Below, one piece after another: positions 49,141-61,083 of a DNA stretch of 64,000 nt. The notes under the pieces are model-generated. The model saw only the letters and a list, made by a program, of their open reading frames with translations. It had not been told where the DNA came from and did not search any database. The stretch's first letter is position 1, and the number at the start of each line of letters is the position of its first letter. Source of the DNA: Ignelater luminosus (Eukaryota; Arthropoda; Insecta; Coleoptera; Elateridae); the NCBI GenBank assembly GCA_011009095.1, contig VTPC01000910.1, positions 54,378-118,377 on the forward strand, in the 5' to 3' direction. The translations under genes were made by a program, and so were the position numbers.

Positions 49141-49481
49141 TTGTCAAGGTAACTAACCAGGTAGTGTAAACATTATTAGTTTCCAGATTTATACAAATAA
49201 ATAAGTTTTAATTATTGAATCATTGTTATTACTAAAATTCCAATTTTGATTAATTATATACACAGTTATTTCTTCAAGTCTTAAAATCTGAAAAAATTGA
49301 CCTTTAGAAAGAAACCATATCAATGTCTCTAATCTGTGTAGAAAGGGCTTCGTTTTTACGCTATTGCAATTACTGCAGTCACAGATTGAATATTCTTTTG
49401 TATCAAGAAATTTTACAAGCTACAATATCTGTTGAAAATCAGAAATGAGAAAACTCCAATCTTGTTCATTACACAAAATGT

Positions 49482-49885
49482 TTTTTTCTATTTTGCGTTT
49501 AGAATAAGTCTATTCAAGCACCCAATGACGTCATTTGAATGTTAGAATAAGTCGTTGGCGTGATAGAATAGACTAGTAAAATTTACTGTATTGATGTTGG
49601 TAGCGTTGAACTGTCATACGTCAAAGAACAAAGCAAATTAATAAATAACAATGAAAAAGAAGTTTTTTTCACAGCCGCCCAAAATTACGCCACATAAATG
49701 TCACCAACCACCGTAAAATTCACTAGATTTAAAATTTTTATTTTTTAATTTAGAAAATGGTCTAAAGCTGCAAAATAGAAAAAATAGTATAAAACACTCG
49801 TTGCAGAAGGTCCTTCAAGCACTTATTTCAAATTCGTGCTTGAATAGATGCCTTCTGCAACTTGTATTTTAATATACTATTCTAT
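49482..49885. repeat. compound palindrome with TTCAAGCAC hairpin
   Basis: TTTTTTCTATTTTGC near 49482 is repeated inverted near 49770. Directly next to the inverted copy, two arms of about 40 bp (49784-49823 and 49836-49885, sharing GTTGCAGAAGG and CAAGCAC) form a hairpin with a 13-nt loop. CTATTCAAGCAC at 49512-49523 is a further copy of the inner motif. It looks like a MITE with a second one inserted or a partial duplication. Confidence 0.55.
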
Positions 49886-50053
49886 TGTAGAAATTCAACA
49901 GATCAATCACACGCTTTCTGGGTATTAAATTATTTGCTTTTAAAAACCAAAGTGAGCTAAGAATACTGAGACCTACTAAAGGGGAAAAAATCTCAAATTT
50001 CATCATTCTTATGAGTTTGTAATATTCCTTTTCAGAAGTTCCTAATACATATA

Positions 50054-51328
50054 ACACATGGGCTGAAAAGTCCCAGGCCTAACAAAGAAAACACGATTTT
50101 TTTTGTTCAAAATTAGCTTTATTCATCAACGTAATTTCCATCAAGAACAACGCAATCATTCAATACCACTTTTGTAGAACGATTTATCTTTTGCCTCAAA
50201 ATAGGACTCAGTTTCAGCGATAACCTCTTCATTCGAGCGAAATTTCTTACCGGCAAGCATTTTTTTTAGGTCTGCGAACAGCCAGTAGTCGCTGGGAGCC
50301 AAATCTGGCGAATACGGTGGATGTGGGAGCAATTCGAAGTTCAATTCATATAAGTTTTGCCATTGTTTTGATTGACTTGTGACACGGTGCGTTGTCTTGA
50401 TGAAACAAAATTTTTTTCTTTGCCATATGCGGCCGTTTCTTTGCAATTTCGGCCTTCAAACGCTCCAATAACGCTATATAATATTCACTGTTGATGGTAT
50501 TTCTCTTCTCAAGATAGTCGATGAATATTACACCACGCACATCCCAAAATACCGAGGCCATAACCTTTCCAGCCGATTGTTGTGCTTTCGGTCGCTCTGG
50601 ACGAGGTTCACCAGTTGCTGTCCACTCAGATGACGATCGTTTTGATTCCGGAGTGAAGTGATGGATCCATGTTTCATCCATTGTCACATATCGACGCAAA
50701 AATTCCGGTTTGTTACGTTTAAACATGGCCAAACACTGCTCAGAAACATCAACACGTTCTTGTTTTTGGTGAACGGTGAGCAAACGCGGCACCCACTTTG
50801 AGCAGAGCTTTCTCATAGTCAAACGCTCATGCAATATAAAGCCAACACGTTCTTTTGATATCTTTACAATGTCAGCTAACTCACGCAACTTCACTTTTCG
50901 ATCATTCAAAACGATTTTGTGGATTTTTTTGATGTTTTCTGGTGTTACCGCCTCATTTGGACGTCCACTGCTTTCTGCATCATCGGTGTCTCTACGACGA
51001 CGTTTGAAATCAGCAAACCAACGTTTTATTGTTGTTTCTGATGGAGCGGAGTCCCCATAACACTTTTCAAGCCATTGCTTCGCTTGAACGGTATTTTTTC
51101 CCATCAAGAAGCAGTGTAAAATTAAAACACGAAATTGTTTTTGATCCATTGTTTTGAAAATAACAAAAGTAGCGTCACTCTTAGCACAATAACTCACAAA
51201 ATAATGAATAGAATATCATGAAATTTTAACAGCTGTCTTTTGAAGGTTAGTACTAACTGAAAAAGCGGTGAATACAATAGAACTAGCGCCATCTATTTGT
51301 TAGGCCTGGGACTTTTCAGCCCATGTGT
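50054..51328 (-). mobile_element. mariner element, nearly complete
   Basis: The 31-bp terminal inverted repeats (from AACACATGGGCTGAAAAGTC, left 50054-50084, right 51298-51328) are identical. TA flanks both ends. The length, 1275 bp, is that of a complete mariner. Identical ends point to a fairly recent insertion. The transposase is on the - strand. Confidence 0.95.
50115..51150 (-). pseudogene. mariner transposase with frameshifts
   Basis: Starting at MDQKQFRVLILHCFLMGKNT (51149), the frame runs through both HTH motifs, WVPRLLT, the first catalytic Asp in VTMDETWIHHF, and HQDNAPCHKSIKTMAKL. There one extra base near 50350 shifts the frame. The reading continues as YELNFELLPHPPYSPDLAPS with D. 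The D34D spacing is exact once the shift is allowed for. A second small deletion after FYKSGI (about 50150) loses a few residues before NDCVVLDGNYVDE and the normal stop. So two lesions separate it from an intact gene. No other stops are seen. Confidence 0.9.
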
Positions 51329-51331
51329 TAT

Positions 51332-54300
51332 AGCGATCTTGTTTGAGGTAATCACAACCTTCATGCTTCGTACCTTTCTAACAATTACCAGTTCGATTCT
51401 TATTGTATTATTTAGTAACGATAAGCGATTTATTTCACAGATAGTTTGATTTGCAAAATTTTCGTGATGGAGGTTATGGCGATGCGTTCAATCGACCGGG
51501 AATGAATTTCCAATGGTGGTGTTGATATTCAAAAACTTCTCTTTAAGCTTAATCAGATTTTGTGTCTAATTTTCCTTATGGTTTAGGGCATCTAAACACC
51601 TAGAAACTCACGAAATGAGAAATAAGAAATTTTAAGATTAGTCAAGAAAAAACAGGTAAGCCCATAAAAGGAATAATAATGGAAAATCGGAAAATCAGCA
51701 AGCGACAATAAAATACAAAAATAGGCCTCAATTCCTGCAAGATCTTAGTAGAGATCTTGTGTTAGAAAAGTTTCCTAACGATTTCTTCAGATGCTAATAG
51801 TTTTTATACCAGTGAAATTTGTTTCCAAAGACAGGAACCATGCAGTGTTTAACTTTTTCATAAAAAATGTTTTTTGCTACCCCTAATAGCTGGCATCTCA
51901 GAAACCTAACAGAATATGGTATACAGAGTTATTCAAATTCAATCTCTTTCATCTTGAAAACCATAAAGCATTAGAAGGTCGTTCAAATTGACACCAAGTT
52001 GTGTGTTTTTTCCTCACTAATAATCCAAAACAAAATTCGATCTAAATTTGTTTGTCGAAGCACCTCAGAGAATGGATTTTTTTTTGTTTTTCGCTCATAA
52101 CTTCCTTAATATTAGGAATTTCTATAATCGGTGAAGGTTCTCTACCCTTCTGCATCTGTAATATTGCAGATCTATTCAAATCTCTATACAACTTTTCGAT
52201 TTCCCATCATTAGGCTCATTCTTTTTTACGGGTGTTAAAATGAATTTTGCACTAGTTCAATAAAAAACTTTTATGTAGATTGCAGCAATGTAATCACATC
52301 ATTCAAACTCGGTTTGTTAACAAAACACTAAATAGTGTGCCATGCCTCAGTGCTTGAATTCTCAAAAGTTTTAAGCATTAATGATTACGAACTATTTAAT
52401 GCACTTCAAAGTTTACGTTATTTCCGTACAGTCAAGAATGTTCGTTGCAACGAGGACTTCTGAAATGTGTAGGAAGAAAGATTTAAACAAAAATAAAATT
52501 TTAAGAATCTTCGTCGGTATTTTTACTGTAAGTGTGGCGCGCCAACTATTCAAAAATGTTCTTTTTTGATCATACCCATTTTCTAAATTTCAAAAACGAC
52601 CAGGTCAATTTCAATGGTGTTTGAATATATGATCCCACTGGAGTTCATTAGGAACTTTGTACCGTCGGTTCACTCCTGATAGAAGATGAAGAACAGGTTA
52701 GAAAAAATATCTCGATCTTAGTGTTCTGAATCAAGGGGTTCAAGTAGGAGTGTTGTATTTGGGAAACCCTCTAGCCTTTGTTTTAAGTTGCACAAAGTTT
52801 GATTCCACAGACGTGCTTCTATGGCAGATGATGTGAAGGTTATTGAAGCTTAAATAGAAAAGATCCAGAGCAGGATAATTGAATATGTATGTATACTTAA
52901 GCTCTGATACGGATACTCAGACGGAGGAATTGCAGATCAAAAGCTAAGGACGGTTTTATAGAGGCACCATATTGTACCAAATTGTAACATGTACGAAAAC
53001 CTTTGAAACTGCTCAAATCGTAATCATTCGAGATAGTTTTATAAAATGGACCCTTATTAACAACTTAGTTCTATCTGATTCGCTTTTGTTTTCCGCCCAT
53101 TACCCCCTGGCAACTAGAAATAGATCGTTTCATCTTGGGAACGGAATGTCTTATCGGTATGGGACTTTCTATGTTATGCAGCATTTGGTATAGGTGCGGT
53201 TTAAATTGATCTTCTGTGTAACTATTTGCCACCATACAAATAACGAAAACCCTCAGGTGATAGCCCCGAAGACGAAAAAAACGAGATTTCTATAAACCGA
53301 GACTATTCGGATCAATTCTTTTTTAATGGAAATGAAATAAGTCTTAAAAGGATTGCTAAGTGTTGCTGTGCATTTATTTAACTTAATTCTCTTCGCAACT
53401 TAAGTTTTAAACTTTAGAATCTGTTGCGGCCTACGTTCAGCAGGGGTTAAGGGCAAAACTCTCTGTTTTCGCCTTCATTCTTCTTTTGCCGACTGGTAAT
53501 CCAAAAGTAATGATCAAGTTAGCTTCACATATTAATTTCGCAACTATGTTCTTTTTAAGGCCTAATTTTAGTGTTTTATCACGATTCAATTAAAAAAATA
53601 TTACAGCTTGACAACGAAACCAAAATGCAAGTCTTCCAAGATCTATCAAAACTAAAACTAAAATGTATTTCTTTTTGTATTGTTTTGTTTTATTAATTCA
53701 CTTATTTTTCGTAAAAATAGTACCAGCTCCGTCCTTGGAGTGGGAAAAGAAACAAATCAATTAGCGACAAAACCAAAACTTATGTCTAAATCAAAGTTGT
53801 TAATCAGGGAAGTCAAGGCCAAAACCAAAAGTCTTTCCCCGGGAATTGATCATACAATGGGGTTGCAAGACTTAAAGAAATTTCTTTATTTGGGATTCTT
53901 GATCATAAAAATGAAAAGGAGGATCGGTGATTAAATTCAGTTTGAGTGTTCTAACAGTAAATAGAATAGCCACCAAGATCTGATGGCTAAACAAACTGAA
54001 CTTTTCTTGAAAGTATTATCTAAAACAAGAAATGCTAATCCGATCATCTTATCCTTCAGGCCAACATGAAAAAGCTACACAGAGTCAATTGCAACACAAC
54101 TGGGTTGGTATGGTAAAAAATTGGTTCAAAGGTAGCCTTGTTTGAAATGATACAGCCTTCATAGGATTGCGTTCATCTATGTTATATCCTAAAAGGTTTC
54201 AAGATACTGATGTAAGTTACTATAGGTCAATAAACTTTAAATTCTTCAGTATTAAATTTCTCGTTTCGTGACATTTATAGAGCTCTCGTTTAAAGTTTAG

Positions 54301-55468
54301 CAATTTGTTTCGAAATAGTTTTTTTAAAAGTGCTGCCAATACGTATTACGTAGTAATAAATAATAAGTAGTTAGTTCTCGTTTACAGTATAGTTTGGAGT
54401 ACAATTTCATTATATTTAATCAATAAAGACCTTTTTCCTGTTTTATTACTCAAAACCTAATCGAGTTTTATCGCGGTGAAGACACAAAAATACGTCCATA
54501 TGTAAAAAAAACAGGCATGTGTTAAAAATATCAGAAACATAAACGTAATTTTAAAGTTTTATTAAAAACGTTCCGGAATAATTTTTCACATTGTTATTTG
54601 AACCTATCTTAACTGCATGGGGGGGTGTAGGTGTAGAATAAGGAAAGAGAATACTACAACACAGTAGGCCATAAAAGGGAGCTTTTATGACTCTCCATAA
54701 AATTCCCTAAAAAAATTGGTTTAATCACATTTTATGTACTTTATGACATATATAGTGCAATTATATCGTCACGGACTCTTGCCTTGAAATATATATGATC
54801 TCTTCCTTTACAAACAAGACAACGTATATTTGGTACATTAGTAGTGAAATATTAAGCTTTGTAAAATCTAGCTTTTTCAGTTCTACTTAAATAAAATGAT
54901 TTAGTGCATATATTTTTCCTATTTGACTACAAAGAGAAAATATATAAAGCTAATAATTCCGAAATAAAAATGCAAACTATAGTACAAAATCAAGATTCCC
55001 AGCAAACGATGTAACTTTATTTCAATGAATAAAATGGGAAACCATTTCAGAAAGAAGACACTCCAGCGTCAACAGCAACCGGTGTTCAGCGAGAAGTATA
55101 CATATCCCTAGACGTTTCTTTACTTGAAAAGACGAGACTCAACAACTCCTGTATAGTAAAAACTGTCTTCTGAGGTTTGGGACCCAACAACTCGCCTGAC
55201 ATGTCAATATTCTCGTCTAGACGCAATACCCTAATCTTAGTACATTTTGTTTTTCCGGAAATGGAAGGGATAGATCTCTCCGTCTAGCCGCAAAGGGCCT
55301 TTCCCTAAAAACCACCAGAAACGGTTTCTAATGGCAACTGCTTAATTTCATTGAGACGGTAACATTTAACAAAAAAAAAAGATAACATTTATCGATTCTA
55401 AATCCATAATGACATTAACCATATCCTTCCACAATTTATTGAAAATTTAAAATTAAAAATATTTTTTA
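51332..55468. other. unrecognised AT-rich stretch
   Basis: No host exon or clear repeat was recognised in this 4.1 kb. Short open frames at 52381-52569, 52972-53193 and 53680-53934 (+) have no recognisable family. Confidence 0.35.
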
Positions 55469-55793
55469 ATATACAGGATGCCTCAAATTGAGTAGTATAG
55501 TATGGGCAACTTTCTTATTATTATAATTAGAGCTTTGATTAAATGGGCAATGTTCTGCAATTTTGTATGCTGATTTAGATTTAGGTTAGAAAAGTTTAAG
55601 ATTCATAACCGATTAGCAATTATTCCAAAAGAAAGTAATGGCGAATCTCGACATATTAATGGAAACTTTATTTTTTAAATGGGCACCATTTTGGATTTTT
55701 ACATGATTAAACAGAATTTAACCAAAGCTCTAACTATAATAATAAGAAAAGTTACCCATACTATCCTACTCAATTTGGGACACCGGGTATAGT
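55469..55793. mobile_element. MITE with about 80-bp terminal inverted repeats
   Basis: The left end runs TATACAGGATGCCTCAAATT, then AGTATGGGCAACTTTCTTAT and TTAGAGCTTTGATTAAAT. The right end is its inverted copy (CCCATACTATCCTACTCAAT, GGGACACCGGGTATA) with about 10% differences. Length is about 325 bp. The TATACAGG..TGTCCC end type also occurs at 9408 and 10183, suggesting related families. Confidence 0.75.
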
Positions 55794-57640
55794 ATAATTA
55801 GATCCCAAAACAGGATGTAATAATATCTAAATAGTATATAACTGCTTAAAACAAAACAAAGGACCGGGCAGAAAATAATAAGTAGTAAAAGCAAAAGCAT
55901 AAATTCAACATCGTATGGCCACAAGGTCACGTTTAGCCAGAAATAAAAAGTAATTTTCTTTTAGAGCAAATAAAGAAAGAACAATTTATACACTTACAAT
56001 TTAATAAGAAACCAAGTTGTTTAACATAATGTTCGTTACGTGTAATGTTCACTTAATCTGTCTTCATATATTTTATCGGATTATCTCATTTTAATTTAGT
56101 TACGGTACTATCAAGAATCTTACAATCCAACACTTCTTTCTGAAATATAACGAGTGTATTTCAAATTAACGAGAATAAGATGGCATTATTTTTTGACAAG
56201 AAACTGCGTTATTTATTTAGATGATTATTTGTCCAATTAATCCAAAAACTTAACAGCGAGCATAGCCTTATAGTATATTAATTAATTAATGCCCATTATG
56301 TGCGAGTCGAATACGACGTTTTATCTACGATTCTAACACTTCTGAGAAAGATCTGGAGGTGGATTCCCCTGAGGGAGGCGATGTCGAAATTCTTGAATAT
56401 GTAGAAGTCAATGAAAGTAAACAGTCTTCACAAAGAGAGTTTTAGACCTGGAATACAAGGATCCTCTGAAGACGATGTCCAAATTTTTTTTCTAACAATA
56501 AATAGTTTGAGATTATAACAATTTCTATTTTGTTTATATCTATAAATAGGCAACCAACAAAACACCGTCAGTGAATAAAATCCATACAATTCACTAGTGC
56601 TTTATGAGCATGGTTATATCCCTATGGTTACGCGTATAACGACTATATTATTAAAGAGTCGTAGATAAAAATTTTTATTTCTCGGTTGCTATGCAGATCA
56701 CGCATAACTACTGTGATAGCAACTCTACTTGCTGTAATAGCAATATCGCACGAGTTCTGAAAATAAAAGTTTGTACAAAGGCTATCTATTGATAATGAAG
56801 GAAACATGTACTTTTTGGCATCGGTTACAAGCTGGCAGAGGTGAACAGCATTCAATAGAAACCTTGGGAAATCATAAGAAAATGTGTAAATGGCAGTTGA
56901 AATACGAAGAGAAATTGAATAAAGAGATCAGTGAACATTTTTACCAGTTATTCGACTGTAGATTACATGGTATTACTGGCTGTCAAGGATAAAGGCTGCT
57001 TTAAGATTATACTTTTGCATTTCTAAATTTTCTAGACGAGTTAATGAGCCAATTTTCGAGTCAACTTAAAAAAAACCTCGTCTGTGCTTTAGAAGACCAG
57101 ATCTGTAAAGACTTGGATTTCCTTCCCTTCCCTTCTGATATATATTAAAAGAATCGACTTTTAAACTTTCATTCCGTCTTAAAAATTGTTTTTGTCTGTG
57201 CAAGAAGGGAGGAAGATTATCGAGATGGTGTCACTGTGTTGTGAAACTAACAGTAAGAAACAGCACATACTATACTAGCCGCTGGTATTGACTGAGAATT
57301 CAACGCTACAGAAAAGCTGCAAATCCTAGGCTGGTGGTTTTAAGCAAAAATGCCTATTAAGAATAATGCCAAAATGCCTATCTTCCGGCCCAAGCGCTAG
57401 ATCATAGCATGGGCTTACTGCAAAAAGTGATAGTCAAATGTTTAGCAGTTTTGAGTTATTGACTTGAATCTATTACGAGAAAAATTGATTAAGTCGACTG
57501 GGAGGCTGCAGAAATGGCAGATAATGCCTAAGTGAATAAATTATTTCTATAAACAGGCAAAACTAACAAATTCGACTTAGTTACTATTTCATAAAGGGAC
57601 ATGTTTACTATGCGTGTTTGAACTTCTCAGTGTGGTTGAT
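55794..57640. other. no gene recognised
   Basis: Positions 56330-56445 give an open acidic stretch (EKDLEVDSPEGGDVEILEYV) and 56771-56992 a 73-codon open frame. Neither resembles a family I know. The rest is AT-rich. Confidence 0.3.
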
Positions 57641-57649
57641 CAGTTCCAA

Positions 57650-59300
57650 GCAGACGGAGTGTTTCTTTATAAAACCTTTTGTGGTTTTTTCTATGTCTAG
57701 CAGCGGAAAGCAGTTAGTGGTATTGTTTTGAGAGCGGCACGTCACTGCAGAAGGTAAGTGCTACAATAGATACGAATGCTACTAAAGTTAAACTGCACAC
57801 AGCTTCAAATAAGGAATAATGTAATGATAAATTACTAAGCAAAGTTGTTTAATAGATTATCTATTAGTAAAATGCGCAAAACAGGTTTTTAAACATTTTT
57901 TTATTTTTTGCTCTAGTCAAATTCAGGGTTTATTTAAAATCGTAGTTGCTGCTTCAGCATTTTGTTCTTATACTATTTATTATGTTCAGATGAGCAGTAG
58001 TGCAAACAACAACGATGCCAAAGATGCCAAGGAACATAAAGTTGACAAACAATTGATTACAAACAATATGGAAGTAGGTAATAGCGACGAATGTGAGCCC
58101 GACAATAAAAGCGTGTCAAGCAGCAGTCATGAGGAATCTGGAAAAATCAAAAGAAGACACTGGAAAAAGGTTCAACCGACTAACTGGAAGAACCTTAACA
58201 AGAGAAAGATTACTTGAACAGTAAAGCCACTCCGAAACCTACTAAAACTCCAACAATTGTAAATTGCGATGCGAACCTCATTTTTTCAGATTCATGTGCT
58301 GTTTACTGGAAACTATTGCCGACAGAAATATCTACTGTCTAATGTGACAAATACATTGTTCGAATGTTCCCGAACTGATAAAACTATTTGTAAGTATAAC
58401 TTGAAAAAAGTGAATCCGGCGTTCTAGCATGCAACGATTTCTTCTTCTTCGAGTGCATTGCCCAGATGTCACAAAGTTCTAACTGGTAAAGGAACTGGAA
58501 AAGAAACCTAACTTGAAAGAAAATGGATATAGTGTTCAATTATGCAAAAATATCTTTTTAAAGACCCTATGCATTTGTCATGGGCCAAATGATCACGTTT
58601 TTACGAGTTCATAATAATAAACTCTTTAATGAGACTGACAGGAGTCTCCTGCTAATAAAATCCCAGAAATACAAATGCAGACTTAAGGAATACATTGAAA
58701 GGTTTCCTATGACGGAATTGCGTTATTACTAAAAGAGTAGTAAATGGTAAGATTTGGATTCCAGTTTGTCCATCATAAAGATGTATGTGCTGTAGGTTAA
58801 GGAAGGTATCCAAAAAGGAGAAAAACAAGTTTCAAAAATAACATGTAGCAACACTTTTTGAAATAATTATTATAATCTGCTCTTCTTTAAACCAAAGAAG
58901 GTTCAATGCGAAATTAGCGCAACATTCAACACTTAAAATGACGTGATCAAGCAAATGTAGCTAACAATACTGATAGAATTTCCTTCTCCAGAATCATACA
59001 TGTACCACTCACGAAGCAGCAAACCGAAAAACGAAAATGGTTATACTATCTTGGCTGAAAATTGAAGCGCTGTGCAATGAGAAGGAAAGATCAGGTTCTA
59101 TCCAATTAAAATTTGATTACGTAGATATGGCGCACAACAGGTGACAGACCAGAAGAAATACCAAAAACGTTTTATATCAGAAAAAAAGAAATCCTTGTTA
59201 AATTTATGTAGAAACAACGCCTTCCATTCCTCCAGAGTACCATCCCTCCTTCGGCAGACAAATTATTCCTTTCAAAAATCCACTCAAATAGGTACTTCAA
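57650..59300 (+). pseudogene. degraded multicopy insect gene, probably transposon-derived
   Basis: An open frame 57990-58217 starts with ATG directly after a good acceptor (TTCAG). A strong donor GCAGAAG|GTAAGT lies 236 bases upstream (57754), suggesting a 5' UTR intron. The product is Ser/Asp/Lys-rich and ends SGKIKRRHWKKVQPTNWKNL. Beyond the stop, pieces in changing frames resemble the later parts of a family common in insect genomes: NCDANLIFSDSCAVYWKL, SSLSIIKMYVL, KPKKVQCEISATFN. I recall this family as large and of unknown function, probably carried by a DNA transposon, but I cannot name it. Confidence 0.45.
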
Positions 59301-59616
59301 TACTCTAGATAAACAAGCAAAATTATACGCCTTTTGTGCAGAATCTTCTCTAAAGAGTTTTTAAATTGAAGTAATAAATTTTTGTATGCAAAGCGTGGAG
59401 TTTTAAACATAAATCTTTCAAAACGAAATATCTCGACTTGATCACTTTTCATAGTAAGTTCACGAAATGTTTGTTCAATGCTGAGCACCCTTACCCAAAC
59501 GACATCTCTAGAATCCCAAAACTTTCTGGATATGCAATTCTATAAAATCACTGCAACCATATACGAGGTATGTAAATAGGACTAATGAGACCGGCAACGT
59601 AGCGTTCGATGTGGCA

Positions 59617-59905
59617 ACACTGGGACTAACAGATTAAATAAAGGTGAGATATTTCACTTCGACAAATTTGGGGATTCTATTGCTCTCTCTCTCTCAAAGC
59701 AACTCCCAGAGCTTGCTATTTTGGCATGTACTGCGCAAACAGCTCAGCGTGGTATGTGCTTTTCATAAAATGCGCATAAAAGAGTAGGCGTGGTAAACTC
59801 CCAGGGCTGCAAATGTAAATGCGCAAAGACAAATAATGGGAACATTGGTGGAATAGGGAGTGAAATATCTGACCTTTATTTAATCTGCGCTAACAGTTTA
59901 CAAGA
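59617..59905. mobile_element. MITE nested in the mariner 5' region
   Basis: CAGATTAAATAAAGGTGAGA with ATTTCACT (59630-59658) is repeated inverted at 59859-59887 with one mismatch. The similarity extends weakly outward to about 59617 and 59905. It sits between the mariner's left end and its transposase start, so it inserted after the mariner. Family unknown. The core includes a CT microsatellite. Confidence 0.7.
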
Positions 59906-60018
59906 AAGGTGGGTCAACATGTGATGCTTCATCAGTACGAGTTTGAACTCCGAAAAATCATTTGGTTGTCCGTAGGGATTTTTTTTGTAAACTATTTTTT
60001 TTCTATTGCGTTCTGAAA

Positions 60019-61010
60019 ATGAGTGATATCAACTTCGAGCACTTGATCATAGTGCGATAGAAACTTTTGCAAAGCTTCAGCAGGCGTATGAAGACGATGT
60101 TTTGTCATGGGCCCAGGGTTTGCAGGTGGTTTAAGACATTTTCAGAAGGAAGAGGACAGACTAAAGATGAACCTCGCAGCGAAAGGCCTGCAACTGCAAG
60201 AATTGACAAAAATGTTACCAGAATTCGGGATCTTGTGTGTTCTAATCGTCGCCCGACAGACAGAATGATCGGGAAACAGTTGAATTTGACTCACACCACC
60301 GTTCATAAGGTTTTGACCAATGAATTGAGAATGAGGAAGAACCTCTCGCGGGAACAAAAGAACAACAGAAGGGACACGTGCCCTGACTTTTTGGAGAGGA
60401 TTGAAAATGAACCTCATTTTTTAAAACGTGTCATTACTGGTGACGAGTCTTGGGTCTTTCAGTACGACCCGGAAACAAAGCGCTAGAGCTAGGAATGGCA
60501 CACTTCAAGCTAACCAAGGCCAAAAAAGCAAGAATGAGCAAGTCGAAGATCAAAACCATGCTGATTTGCTTTTTAAAGAGCCAGGGAATCGTCCACAAAG
60601 AGTTTGTGTCTCAAGGCAACCAACAATTTTACCGAGAAGTTTTTGAAAGACTTCGAAAAAGGATCATGCCTGTGAGACCAAGCATCAAGAATAACTGGAT
60701 GCTGCATCACGACAATGCCCCTTATCATACTGCATTTTCAATTAATGAGTTTTTGGAAAGTAAAGACATCCCTATGGCTCCTCAGCCCTTTTATTTCCCC
60801 GACTTGAGTCCTTGTGACTTATTTCTCTTCCAAAGATTGAAAAATCACCTCAAAGGGCGTCATTTAAGGACACTAGAAGATATTAAAACTACCGTAACCG
60901 ACTAGCTGAAGGCAATATCAGTATCCGAGGTTCAGCACTGCTACGAAGAGTGAAGAAATCGTCTTTATCACTGTGTGGCTTCCCAAGTTAATTAATTTGA
61001 AGGAAACAAA
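60019..61010 (+). pseudogene. mariner transposase, degraded
   Basis: The N-terminus MSDINFEH begins at 60019. Frameshifts follow near 60050 and 60115, after which CRWFKTFSEGRG, RIRDLVCSNRRPTDRMIGKQ, LTHTTVHKVLTNEL and VITGDESWVFQYDPETKR (first catalytic Asp) are readable. TAG stops follow at 60484 and 60490 where Gln is expected, then another shift. The second half reads KSKIKTMLICF, NNWMLHHDNAPYHTAF and FPDLSPCDLFLF with exact D34D spacing. Further stops are TAG at 60903 (for Gln) and TGA at 60951 (for Trp). About 30 residues between NELRMRK and NLSREQK and elsewhere are lost or worn. Confidence 0.88.
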
Positions 61011-61083
61011 GTGGAATTGTAATTTAAATTGGATAAAGAAATTATAGAAAATCAGTCTCGTTACTTTATTTACACACTTCGTA

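Larger units (their letters stand above)
59562..61083 (+). mobile_element. old mariner interrupted by a MITE
   Basis: The left end TACGAGGTATGTAAATAGGA (59562) and the inverted right end TTTACACACTTCGTA (61083) match over about 30 bp with several differences. Without the inserted element the length is about 1.23 kb. The transposase is on the + strand. Imperfect ends and many lesions mark it as the oldest mariner in the window. Confidence 0.85.

Noticed and set aside
51380..51410. GTTCGATTC resembling a tRNA T-arm
   Set aside because: No matching acceptor stem, D-arm or anticodon arm around it. No tRNA gene was found anywhere in the window.
56771..56992. 73-codon + strand frame starting MYKGYLLIMKE
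   Set aside because: No recognisable motif, no promoter or splice context.
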